From Herbiconiux solani NBRC 106740 (GTDB lineage: Bacteria > Actinomycetota > Actinomycetes > Actinomycetales > Microbacteriaceae), in the NCBI RefSeq assembly GCF_001571005.1, contig NZ_BCST01000004.1, positions 124,001-188,000 of the forward strand: DNA of 64,000 bases. Direction: 5' to 3'. Below the pieces are notes generated by a model. It was not told where the DNA came from, made no database searches, and saw only the letters and a program-made list of their open reading frames with translations. Shown here piece after piece: positions 53,420 to 61,454 of the stretch. The translations under genes were made by a program, and so were the position numbers. The first letter of the stretch is position 1; every line of letters begins with the position of its first letter.

Positions 53420-54367
53420 TCATGGGTGCCAGCCCCGGGAGCGGAGGGCGTTCTCGGTGCGGGCCACGAGCGAGCGGGGGCCCGCGCGCGGGGTCTCCTT
53501 CGTGGCGCGCACGTGCATCCAGCCCGCGCGAGTGATCGCCTCCGAACGTTCGACATCGCGGTAGTACTGCCGAGAGTCGGTGCGGTGCTGCTCGCCGTCG
53601 TACTCGACCACGACCCCGAATTCCGGATACACGAGATCGCCGAAGCCGATCGGCACGCCGTCGCGGTCGGTGATCCGCAGGTTGAGTCGCGGTTCCGGCA
53701 GCCCGTGTCGAACGAGGTCGAGCCGCATCGCCGTCTCCCGTGACGACTCCGCGCCGTCCCGCACGAGCTCCAGCGCCGCAAGCGCACGAGCCCGCCCGCG
53801 GCCGAGGAACCCCTGGAGTCGAGCAGCGAGCTCTGCCCGTGTGACGTACGGCCGCGGATCCTCCGGAGCACACCGTCGCGGCGTCAGCACCAGGTGGTCC
53901 GCGGCGGCGACCAACTCGTCCAGCGACAGAAGGGCAGCGATCTGGATCCAGGCGGCGACCGCATCCACCACTGGACGGCCGTCGCGGATGACGACCCGCG
54001 CATCCGGATCGTCGGTCTCATGCCCGACCACACCCCGCAGTCGTGGCCGGGTCCCGCCGAAAGCACAGACGTGGATGCGCGGATCACTCTCCACCCGCCC
54101 CGGAAGCGGCACGCCCCACAGCGCCGCCGCCGTCAGGTGGCTGAACGCCTGCGACCCGCGAAGCCGCACCAGGTACGCGTCGCAGCGGGCCTCAAGACCC
54201 TCTGGCGTCTCGCGTGCCACCGCATCCGCCCGCCGCCGGACGCCGTGGTACGGCCGCTGCAGGTCCGGCCCGCGCATCCGCTTCTCGGAGACGCCGAGCT
54301 CTCGCCCGCCCCACACCCCGAAGGGCGCGCCGACGAGCTCGGAGGGGAGGTCGACACGTCGTGGCAT
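53420..54367 (-). CDS. DUF559 endonuclease-like protein with AbiEi-like N-terminus
   Basis: 315 residues from ATG 54367 (a GTG at 54385 would add six). The C-terminal 110 residues are a DUF559/Vsr-fold nuclease domain: GAESSRETAMRLDLVRHG, then DGVPIGFGDLVYPEFGVVVE, EYDGEQHR and a late RAGWMHVRAT; the Glu, Asp and Glu-x-Asp residues match the PD-(D/E)XK layout. The N-terminal 190 residues (SHLTAAALWGVPLP, VVGHETDDPDARVV) resemble AbiEi-type antitoxin/DNA-binding proteins common upstream of DUF559. Flanked by inverted hairpins P1 and P2. Function unknown. Confidence 0.85.
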   Translation of the reverse strand: MPRRVDLPSELVGAPFGVWGGRELGVSEKRMRGPDLQRPYHGVRRRADAVARETPEGLEARCDAYLVRLRGSQAFSHLTAAALWGVPLPGRVESDPRIHVCAFGGTRPRLRGVVGHETDDPDARVVIRDGRPVVDAVAAWIQIAALLSLDELVAAADHLVLTPRRCAPEDPRPYVTRAELAARLQGFLGRGRARALAALELVRDGAESSRETAMRLDLVRHGLPEPRLNLRITDRDGVPIGFGDLVYPEFGVVVEYDGEQHRTDSRQYYRDVERSEAITRAGWMHVRATKETPRAGPRSLVARTENALRSRGWHP

Positions 54368-54449
54368 GCCCCCATAGTCGACCACCGTCTCGCCCCTCGG
54401 GCCGCCCCCAGGACTTCTGTGGAAAACCTCCGTCTCCCCACCCCGCCAC

Positions 54450-54497
54450 CCGTCACAAAACGCCCCAAAACCCCGTCGGAAGGGCGTTTTGTGACGG
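54450..54497. repeat. 48-base hairpin repeat, copy P2
   Basis: Arms of 16 bases (CCGTCACAAAACGCCC pattern) and a 16-base loop starting CAAAAC and ending GAA, as in the reverse complement of P1. It lies 82 bases upstream of the DUF559 start. Its downstream flank CTCGCGGG also follows P1. Confidence 0.85.
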
Positions 54498-54568
54498 CTC
54501 GCGGGAGTGGAGGGGGGAGAGAGCGGGGGTCGCGTGGCGGGCGCGCCCGGGAGGGCGCGGCTTGCGGG

Positions 54569-55855
54569 CTAGCGGCGCGGGAGGTCGCGCGCGGCGGCAC
54601 CCAAGTACAACTGCTGCGGCCGCCCGATCTTCGTCTGCGGGTCGGTCGCCATCTCACGCCAGTGCGCGATCCACCCGGGCAGACGCCCGATCGCGAACAG
54701 CACCGTGAACATCCGCGTCGGGAAGCCCATCGCCTTGTAGATCACACCCGTGTAGAAGTCGACGTTCGGGTACAGCCGGCGCGAGATGAAGTAGTCGTCC
54801 GAGAGGGCGACCTGCTCCAGCTCCTTCGCGATGTCGAGCAGCGGGTCCTGCACACCAAGAGCCTCAAGCACCTCGTCGGCACTCTCCTTGACGAGCTTCG
54901 CCCGCGGGTCGTAGTTCTTGTAGACGCGGTGACCGAACCCCATGAGACGGATGCCCGCCTCCTTGTTCTTCACCCGCTCGACGAACTTCGCCACACCCTC
55001 GCCCGAGTCGCGGATCTGCGCCAGCATCGTGAGCACGGCCTCGTTCGCGCCGCCGTGCAGCGGCCCGAAGAGCGCGTTGATGCCGGCCGAGATCGAGGCG
55101 AACATGTTGGCCTCGGTCGAGCCGACGAGCCGCACGGTCGAGGTCGACGCGTTCTGCTCGTGGTCCTCGTGCAGGATGAGCAGGCGCTCGAGCGCCTTCG
55201 AGAGCACCGGGTTGATCACGTACGGCTCGGCCAGGTTGCCGAAGTTCAGCCGCAGGAAGTTGTCGACGAACGACAGCGAGTTGTCGGGATAGAGGAAGGC
55301 CTGCCCCAGGCTCTTCTTGTGCGCGTACGCCGCCATCACGGGCAGCTTCGCCAGCAGCCGGATGGTCGAGATCTCGACGTCCTCCGGGTTGTGCGGGTTC
55401 ATCGAGTCCTGGTAGTACGTCGACAGCGCCGAGACGCCGGACGAGAGCACCGACATCGGATGCGCGTTGTGCGGCAGCGCGTCGAAGAAGCTCTTCAGGT
55501 CTTCGTGCAGCAGCGTGTGGTGCCGGATCCGGTCGTCGAACGACGACAGCTCCGACGGGGTCGGCAGCTCGCCGTAGATCAGCAGCCACGCGACCTCGAG
55601 GTAGGTCAGCTGCGTCGCGACCTGCTCGATCGGGTAGCCGCGGTAGCGCAGGATGCCCTGGTCGCCGTCGATGTAGGTGATCGACGACTTGGTCGCCGAG
55701 GTGTTCACGAAGCCGTAGTCGAGCGTGGTGAGGCCGGTCTGCTTCGTGAAGGTCGAGATGTCGACCGACGAGGCTCCGTCGACGCTGCGGAGGATCGGGA
55801 ACTCCGCCGTGCCTCCCGGATAGGTCAGTGTGGCCTTCTGTTCGACGTCCGTCAC
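54569..55855 (-). CDS. gltA: Citrate synthase
   Basis: 428 residues from GTG 55855 with AAGGAGG upstream. Type II citrate synthase: catalytic His in GPLHGGANEAVL, His in HEDHEQNASTSTVRL and Asp in NVDFYTGVIYKAMGF. Condenses acetyl-CoA and oxaloacetate. 90 bases separate it from the dapC stop on the same strand, so it probably has its own promoter. Confidence 0.97.
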   Translation of the reverse strand: MTDVEQKATLTYPGGTAEFPILRSVDGASSVDISTFTKQTGLTTLDYGFVNTSATKSSITYIDGDQGILRYRGYPIEQVATQLTYLEVAWLLIYGELPTPSELSSFDDRIRHHTLLHEDLKSFFDALPHNAHPMSVLSSGVSALSTYYQDSMNPHNPEDVEISTIRLLAKLPVMAAYAHKKSLGQAFLYPDNSLSFVDNFLRLNFGNLAEPYVINPVLSKALERLLILHEDHEQNASTSTVRLVGSTEANMFASISAGINALFGPLHGGANEAVLTMLAQIRDSGEGVAKFVERVKNKEAGIRLMGFGHRVYKNYDPRAKLVKESADEVLEALGVQDPLLDIAKELEQVALSDDYFISRRLYPNVDFYTGVIYKAMGFPTRMFTVLFAIGRLPGWIAHWREMATDPQTKIGRPQQLYLGAAARDLPRR

Positions 55856-55945
55856 GGCGCCTCCTTGAGTGATCCTGCCTAGTGATTTCTGTGGCGGGAC
55901 GCAGGCTGCATCTGTAGACCGTGACCGCGTTGACCCGTATACAGC

Positions 55946-57058
55946 CTAATGTCCGCGCGAGCGCAGTCGTGACGAGGCGGCCCGGATGCGCTCGTCGGTG
56001 GCGGTCAGCGAGAACCGCACGTGCTCGGGATACCCGTCCCCGTAGAACGGCCCGGGACCGGCCAGGATGCCGAGCGACGCCAGATCGGAGATCGTCTCCC
56101 AGGCGTCGCGACCCCCGGTCGCCCAGAGGTAGAGGCCGGCCTCGCTCCGGTCGATCCGGAGGCCGGCGGCCTCCAGCGCCGGGCGCAGGACCTCGCGTCG
56201 CGCGCGATAGAGCTCTTTCTGCGCGGCCACGTGCTCGTCGTCACCGAGCGCGGCGATCATGGCGGCCTGCACCGGGGCCGGCGGCATCATGCCCGCGTGC
56301 TTCCGCACCGTGAGCAGGCGCGCGATCAGCGCCGGGTCACCCACGGTGAACGCCGCCCGGTAGCCCGCGAGGTTCGACTGCTTGCTGAGCGAGTACGCCG
56401 CGAGCACACCGCTCGGGTCTCCCCCGGTCACGCGGGGGTCGAGGATGCTCGGCACCGGCTCGGTCGCCCACGGCCCGTCCCAGCCCAGCTCGGCGTAGCA
56501 CTCGTCGCCCGCGATCACGGCGCCGAGCTCGCGGGCGCGCGCGACGGCCGCTCGGAGAGCCGCCACGTCGAGCACCCGGCCATCCGGATTGCCCGGGCTG
56601 TTGAGCCAGACCAGCCTGGTCGTCGAGGGCCACTCGGCCGGGTCGTCGGAGGCGATCGCCGTCGCACCGGCGAGCTGCGCCCCGATCGCATAGGTGGGGT
56701 ACGCGGCGACCGGATGCACGACCACGTCGCCCTCGCCGAGCCCGAGCATGAACGGCAGCCAGGCCACGAACTCCTTCGAGCCGATGGTCGGCAAGACCGA
56801 ATCCTCGGTCAGCCCGGTCACCCCGCGACGGCGGGCGAACCAGTCGACGATCGCGCGGCGGAGCGCCGGCGTGCCGGTCGTCTGGGGGTACGAGTGCGCA
56901 TCCGTCGCCGCGACCAGCGCCTCCCGGATCACCGCGGGCGTAGGGTCGACCGGCGACCCGATCGACAGGTCGACGATGCCGTCGGGATGCTCGGCGGCGC
57001 GCCGGGCGTACGGGACCATCTGGTCCCACGGGTAGTCGGGAAGAGCCCCTAGAGCCAC
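55946..57058 (-). CDS. dapC: Succinyldiaminopimelate transaminase
   Basis: Class I/II PLP aminotransferase of 370 residues from GTG 57058. The PLP lysine lies in AAYSLSKQSNLAGYR; N-terminal DLSIGSPVDPTP and WLNSPGNPDG are typical of actinobacterial DapC. It makes N-succinyl-LL-DAP for DapE. It follows fdxA by 13 bases, the usual fdxA-dapC order in actinobacteria. Confidence 0.94.
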   Translation of the reverse strand: MALGALPDYPWDQMVPYARRAAEHPDGIVDLSIGSPVDPTPAVIREALVAATDAHSYPQTTGTPALRRAIVDWFARRRGVTGLTEDSVLPTIGSKEFVAWLPFMLGLGEGDVVVHPVAAYPTYAIGAQLAGATAIASDDPAEWPSTTRLVWLNSPGNPDGRVLDVAALRAAVARARELGAVIAGDECYAELGWDGPWATEPVPSILDPRVTGGDPSGVLAAYSLSKQSNLAGYRAAFTVGDPALIARLLTVRKHAGMMPPAPVQAAMIAALGDDEHVAAQKELYRARREVLRPALEAAGLRIDRSEAGLYLWATGGRDAWETISDLASLGILAGPGPFYGDGYPEHVRFSLTATDERIRAASSRLRSRGH

Positions 57059-57071
57059 GCCGCGGCGCCGA

Positions 57072-57395
57072 TCAGTGGTCGCCCTGAGGCGGCAGCGCGG
57101 CCACGAGCGGGTGATCGGACTTGATCACGCCGACCTTGGCGGCTCCGCCGGGCGAGCCGATCTCGTCGAAGAACTCGACGTTGGCCTTGTAGTAGTCGGC
57201 CCATTCCTCGGGCAGATCGTCTTCGTAGTAGATGGCCTCGACGGGGCAGACGGGCTCGCAGGCACCGCAGTCGACGCATTCGTCGGGGTGGATGTAGAGC
57301 GAGCGCTCACCCTCGTAGATGCAGTCGACCGGGCACTCGTCGATGCAGGCGCGGTCTTTGACGTCGACGCACGGGAGGGCGATGACATAGGTCAC
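57072..57395 (-). CDS. fdxA: 7Fe-8S ferredoxin FdxA
   Basis: 107 residues from GTG 57395. Two cluster sites: C-x6-C-x3-CP near 17-25 ([16 protein letters not shown]) and [12 protein letters not shown] near 40-51, the actinobacterial 3Fe-4S plus 4Fe-4S type. The C-terminal tail is the family extension. It could donate electrons to a P450, but the P450 gene here is more than 50 kb away. Confidence 0.96.
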   Translation of the reverse strand: MTYVIALPCVDVKDRACIDECPVDCIYEGERSLYIHPDECVDCGACEPVCPVEAIYYEDDLPEEWADYYKANVEFFDEIGSPGGAAKVGVIKSDHPLVAALPPQGDH

Positions 57396-57432
57396 AGTGG
57401 TTCAGGTCCCTTCGATGTCCCAGAGGACAAGT

Positions 57433-57864
57433 CTACGGCTTGGGCCGGGGTGATCCCGGCCATGCGATCACGACGACGGCCACGAGGCTCGAGCCCACGA
57501 GCCACACCATTCCGGGCACTCCGGCTGGGATGAGCACCGAGCCACCCGGGCTCGGCAGGGCGAACACAGTGACCATGCCGATGGCCCCGACGGCGGCGAG
57601 GAACGCCGGCAGGCGGGTGGGGTGGATCAGGCGCAGCCCGGTAAGGAGCACCGCCAGGGCCGGAAGGGCGACGACGAGCCCGATCGGCAGGTCGAACAGC
57701 CCGAAGACGCTGAAGCTCGACTGGTGCACCACGGTCCCCAGCACACCGAACAGCACGCCCAGCAGCAGGGCGACCACGTACCCCACGACCACGGTCAGCC
57801 GCGAGCCGGGATCGGCCGCGGGCACGGCGGCGCTCTCCTGCAGTGCGGGGGGATCCTGGATCAC
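57433..57864 (-). CDS. Membrane protein of unknown function (DUF6113-like)
   Basis: 143 residues with a short hydrophilic N-terminus and four hydrophobic helices (about 23-45, 55-75, 83-105, 112-135; VVVGYVVALLLGVLFGVLGT at first). Its placement before fdxA matches the DUF6113 family I recall in Microbacteriaceae; the match is from memory of layout, not a motif. Start ATG 57864. Confidence 0.7.
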   Translation of the reverse strand: MIQDPPALQESAAVPAADPGSRLTVVVGYVVALLLGVLFGVLGTVVHQSSFSVFGLFDLPIGLVVALPALAVLLTGLRLIHPTRLPAFLAAVGAIGMVTVFALPSPGGSVLIPAGVPGMVWLVGSSLVAVVVIAWPGSPRPKP

Positions 57865-57969
57865 CCTCCCAGCCTAGGGCGAGAACCCTGAACGCGGGCC
57901 GGTCGGCGCCGGAGAGCGGCACGGCTCGTCTGGACAAGCCGCACGGGATTGTCTACGCTCGACTTTTGG

Positions 57970-57988
57970 TAAGGCTAGGCTTACCCAA
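57970..57988. promoter_or_regulatory. DtxR/IdeR-like iron box upstream of efeUOB
   Basis: TAAGGCTAGGCTTACCCAA matches the DtxR/IdeR consensus TTAGGTTAGGCTAACCTAA at 15 of 19 positions, 50 bases before efeU. This predicts repression of the iron-uptake operon when iron is sufficient. Confidence 0.75.
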
Positions 57989-58038
57989 GTTAGGCAGTCC
58001 ACACCTCACGGCGCACTGCACTCCCATCCGAAGAACAG

Positions 58039-58914
58039 GTGCCCGTGCTCGCGAACTATCTGATCGGTCTGCGCGAAGGCCTCGAGGCCGCGCTCGTCGT
58101 CGGCATCCTCGTCGCCTATGTCCGCAAGATCGAGCGCAAGGACGTGCTCGTGCGGCTCTGGATCGGGGTCGGCCTCGCCGTCCTGGTCGCCCTCGGGCTC
58201 GGCGCCGTGCTCACGTTCGGCACGTACGGGCTGAGCTTCGAGGCCCAGGAGGCCATCGGCGGCTCGCTCTCCATCGTCGCGACCGGCTTCGTCACCTGGA
58301 TGGTGTTCTGGATGCTGCGCACCTCCCAGAACCTCAAAGGCACCCTGCAGTCCGACGTCGACAAGGCGCTGGTCGGGGCCGGCTGGGGGCTCGTGCTCGT
58401 GGCCTTCCTCGCCGTCGGCCGCGAGGGCATCGAGACCGCCCTGTTCATCTGGGCCGCCGTGCAGGCGACCGGCGAGACGACGTACCCGTTGGCCGGCGCG
58501 GCCCTGGGCATCCTGACCGCCGTCGTACTCGGGTACCTCATCTACCGCGGCCTCGTGCGGATCAACCTGTCGAAGTTCTTCGCCTGGTCGGGCGGCTTCC
58601 TCATCCTGGTCGCCGCGGGAGTGCTCTCCTACGGCGTGCACGACCTGCAGGAGGCCGGCATCCTGCCGGGCCTCAACAGCCTCGCCTTCGACGTGAGCGC
58701 GATCGTGCCGCCGGACAGCTGGTACGGCACGCTGCTCAAGGGCACGATCAACTTCTCGCCGGCCACGACCTGGCTCGAGATGACCGTGTGGCTCCTCTAC
58801 TTCATCCCCACCATGGCCCTCTTCCTCCGCGCGGTGCGCCGGGGATCCGCGCGCCGCACGAAGACGGCGGCGGTCTCCCCTGCACCGGCCGCCGCCCGCA
58901 CCGCCCACAGCTAG
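58039..58914 (+). CDS. efeU: Ferrous iron permease EfeU
   Basis: 291 residues from GTG 58039. FTR1-like permease with about seven transmembrane helices and two REGxE motifs (LREGLEAALVVG and GREGIETALFIW) that coordinate iron. It imports iron delivered by EfeO and EfeB. First gene of a tight efeU-efeO-efeB operon; the DtxR-like box lies upstream. Confidence 0.96.
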   Translation: MPVLANYLIGLREGLEAALVVGILVAYVRKIERKDVLVRLWIGVGLAVLVALGLGAVLTFGTYGLSFEAQEAIGGSLSIVATGFVTWMVFWMLRTSQNLKGTLQSDVDKALVGAGWGLVLVAFLAVGREGIETALFIWAAVQATGETTYPLAGAALGILTAVVLGYLIYRGLVRINLSKFFAWSGGFLILVAAGVLSYGVHDLQEAGILPGLNSLAFDVSAIVPPDSWYGTLLKGTINFSPATTWLEMTVWLLYFIPTMALFLRAVRRGSARRTKTAAVSPAPAAARTAHS

Positions 58915-58921
58915 GAGACAG

Positions 58922-60127
58922 ATGAACCTCACACTGAAGAAGCCGGTCCTGGTCACCGCCACCGCGGCGATCGCGCTGCTCACCCTCGCCGGGTGCGTGC
59001 CGAACAACCCCGCGTCGACGGATGCGGCCGGTGCGATCACGGTCGACAGCTCGTCCACCGACTGCTCGGTCAGCTCCACCAGCGCAAACAGCGGCACGCT
59101 CACCTTCTCGGTCACGAACTCCGGCGACCAGGTCACCGAGTTCTACCTGCTCGCCGACGACGGTCTCCGCATCGTCGGCGAGGTCGAGAACGTCGGCCCC
59201 GGCATCTCCCGTGACCTCGTCGTGCAGGCCCAGCCCGGCGACTACTTCACCGTCTGCAAGCCAGGCATGGTCGGCGACGGCATCGGCCGCGCCGCCTTCA
59301 CCGTGAGCGGCGACAAGGTGCAGCTCGCCGGCGACCAGCAGGAGCAGGTCGACCAGGCGGCGGTCAACTACGTGGCCTACGTGAAGGACCAGGTGGGTCA
59401 GCTCGTCACCGGCACCAAGACCTTCGTCGACGCCTTCGAGTCCGACACCCCCTCGCCCGACGGCAAGACCGCGGCCGAGCTGTACGCCACCACCCGCGCC
59501 AGCTACGAGCGGATCGAGCCGGTCGCCGAGTCGTTCGGCGACCTCGACCCGGCCATCGACTTCCGCGAGGCGGACGTCCCGGCCGAGGACGAGTGGACCG
59601 GCTGGCACCGCATCGAGAAGGACCTCTTCCCGCCGGCCGCCGCCGACAACGGCGGGGCCGAGTACGTGCCGCTGACCGCCGACGAGCGCAGCTACTACGG
59701 CGACAAGCTCGTCGCCGACACGCAGTCGCTCTACGAGGCGGTCAACGCCAGCGACTACACCGTGACGATCGACGCGATCTCCAACGGTGCCATCGGCCTG
59801 CTCGAAGAGGTCGCGAGCGGCAAGATCACCGGCGAGGAGGAGATCTGGTCGCACACCGACCTCTGGGACTTCCAGGCCAACCTCGAGGGCGCCCGTGTCG
59901 CCTACGAGGGCGTCCGCGACATCGTCGAGACGAAGGATCCCGAGCTCGTGAAGACGATCGACGAGCGCTTCGACTCGCTCGAGAAGACCCTCGCGCAGTA
60001 CGGCTCGCTCGAGAGCGGCTTCACCTATTACAACGAGCTCAGCACCGAGCAGGTCAAGCAGCTGGCCGACGGCGTGAGCGCCCTGAGCGAGCCTCTCAGC
60101 CAGCTCACGGCCACTCTCGTCGGCTGA
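58922..60127 (+). CDS. efeO: Iron-binding lipoprotein EfeO
   Basis: 401 residues from ATG 58922, eight bases after efeU. Lipobox LLTLAGCV, so a lipid-anchored protein. An N-terminal cupredoxin-like domain (about 40-130) and a C-terminal M75-like helical domain with GWHRIEKDLF (HxxE). Captures iron for EfeU. Confidence 0.95.
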   Translation: MNLTLKKPVLVTATAAIALLTLAGCVPNNPASTDAAGAITVDSSSTDCSVSSTSANSGTLTFSVTNSGDQVTEFYLLADDGLRIVGEVENVGPGISRDLVVQAQPGDYFTVCKPGMVGDGIGRAAFTVSGDKVQLAGDQQEQVDQAAVNYVAYVKDQVGQLVTGTKTFVDAFESDTPSPDGKTAAELYATTRASYERIEPVAESFGDLDPAIDFREADVPAEDEWTGWHRIEKDLFPPAAADNGGAEYVPLTADERSYYGDKLVADTQSLYEAVNASDYTVTIDAISNGAIGLLEEVASGKITGEEEIWSHTDLWDFQANLEGARVAYEGVRDIVETKDPELVKTIDERFDSLEKTLAQYGSLESGFTYYNELSTEQVKQLADGVSALSEPLSQLTATLVG

Positions 60128-60155
60128 CCTGGAGCGCGCCCGTACAGTGGGAAGC

Positions 60156-61454
60156 ATGGTGAACGACGAACCGGCCCGGCAGTCCCGCGGCATCTCCCGA
60201 CGGGGATTGCTCGGACTCGCCGGGGCCGGCGTCGTCGGCGCCGGGGCGGGACTCGCGGGCGGCATCGGTCTCGACCGGTTCGTGCTGCCGCAGTCGGCGT
60301 CGGCGCAGGAGAACGGCGCGGTCTACCCGTTCTTCGGCGATCACCAGTCCGGCATCACCACGCCGGCGCAGGACAGGCTGCACTTCGCCAGCTACGACCT
60401 CGCCGACGTCACCCGCGACGAGCTGATCGGCCTGCTGCAGGACTGGAGCGCCGCCGCGGCCCTGATGACCGCCGGGTCACCGGTGGGCGAGTTCGGGGCC
60501 GTCAACGGGCCGTACACGGCTCCCCCGCAGGACACCGGTGAGGCGCTCGGCCTCCCGGCATCCGGTCTCACGATCACGATCGGCTTCGGGCCGACCCTCT
60601 TCACCGCCGCCGACGGCACCGACCGGTTCGGGCTGGCCGGCAAGCGCCCGCCCGCGCTGGTGGATCTCCCCCACTTCCCGGCCGACATGCTCACCGAGGG
60701 GCTGACAGGCGGCGATCTCTGCATCCAGGCCTGCAGCGACGACCCGCAGGTCGCCGTGCACGCCATCCGCAATCTTTCCCGGATCGCGTTCGGCCGCGCC
60801 TCCATCCGCTGGTCGCAGCTCGGCTTCGGCCGCACCAGCTCGACGACCACGGCGCAGGCCACCCCGCGCAACCTCTTCGGCTTCAAGGACGGCACGGCGA
60901 ACATCAGGGCCGAGCAGTCCGACGTGGTGGCCGACCAGGTCTGGGCCGCCTCCGCCGACGGCGCCGACTGGATGGCGGGCGGCTCGTACCTCGTCGCCCG
61001 CAAGATCCGCATGACGATCGAGACCTGGGACCGCACCTCGCTGCACGACCAGGAGGCGATCGTCGGCCGCACCAAGGGCGAGGGAGCCCCGTACTCGGGC
61101 GGCACCGAGTTCACGGCACCGGACTTCGCCGCGACCGGTCAGGGCGGTGCCCCGCTGATCGCGAAGGACTCGCACGTGCGCCTCGCGCATCCCGACCAGA
61201 ATGCCGGCGCGCAGCTGCTGCGCCGCGGCTACAACTTCGTCGACGGCAACGACGACCTGGGCCGCCTCAACGCCGGCCTGTTCTTCATCGCCTACCAGCG
61301 CGACCCGCGCACCCAGTTCATCCCGATCCAGATGAACCTGGCCAAGAACGACGCGATGAACGAGTACCTGCGTCACGTCGGATCGGGCATCTTCGCGGTT
61401 CCCCCGGGCGCCCGGCAGGGCGGTTACGTCGGCGAGACCCTGCTCGGTGCCTGA
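60156..61454 (+). CDS. efeB: Deferrochelatase/peroxidase EfeB (Dyp-type)
   Basis: 432 residues from ATG 60156. A twin-arginine signal (SRRGLLGLAGAG) directs export through Tat, consistent with tatB at 48252. Dyp-type heme peroxidase motifs: GFKDGTANI (GxxDG with the distal Asp) and a proximal His in SHVRLAHPDQN. Oxidises ferrous iron or releases it from heme for EfeU. A GTG nine bases upstream is a weaker start. Confidence 0.95.
   Translation: MVNDEPARQSRGISRRGLLGLAGAGVVGAGAGLAGGIGLDRFVLPQSASAQENGAVYPFFGDHQSGITTPAQDRLHFASYDLADVTRDELIGLLQDWSAAAALMTAGSPVGEFGAVNGPYTAPPQDTGEALGLPASGLTITIGFGPTLFTAADGTDRFGLAGKRPPALVDLPHFPADMLTEGLTGGDLCIQACSDDPQVAVHAIRNLSRIAFGRASIRWSQLGFGRTSSTTTAQATPRNLFGFKDGTANIRAEQSDVVADQVWAASADGADWMAGGSYLVARKIRMTIETWDRTSLHDQEAIVGRTKGEGAPYSGGTEFTAPDFAATGQGGAPLIAKDSHVRLAHPDQNAGAQLLRRGYNFVDGNDDLGRLNAGLFFIAYQRDPRTQFIPIQMNLAKNDAMNEYLRHVGSGIFAVPPGARQGGYVGETLLGA

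Larger units (their letters stand above)
53341..54497. mobile_element. Candidate mobile unit: DUF559 gene bracketed by inverted hairpins
   Basis: Two inverted copies of one 48-base hairpin mark the ends of a 1157-base unit holding a single gene for a DUF559/Vsr-like nuclease, placed between dapD and gltA. The arrangement recalls RAYT genes flanked by REP palindromes. No target-site duplication was found at the boundaries, so movement is an inference. Confidence 0.4.

Noticed and set aside
53341-54497. Classical insertion sequence
   Set aside because: No transposase with DDE, HUH or serine motifs and no target duplication at the ends; the DUF559 domain is a Vsr-like nuclease, so only a candidate unit is reported.
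57072-57395. FdxA as redox partner of the P450
   Set aside because: The P450 lies more than 50 kb away in another operon; the link is possible but nothing in the sequence supports it.
57949-57977. An efeU promoter with TTGTCT as -35
   Set aside because: No acceptable -10 hexamer occurs at 16-18 bases; only the DtxR-like box is reported.
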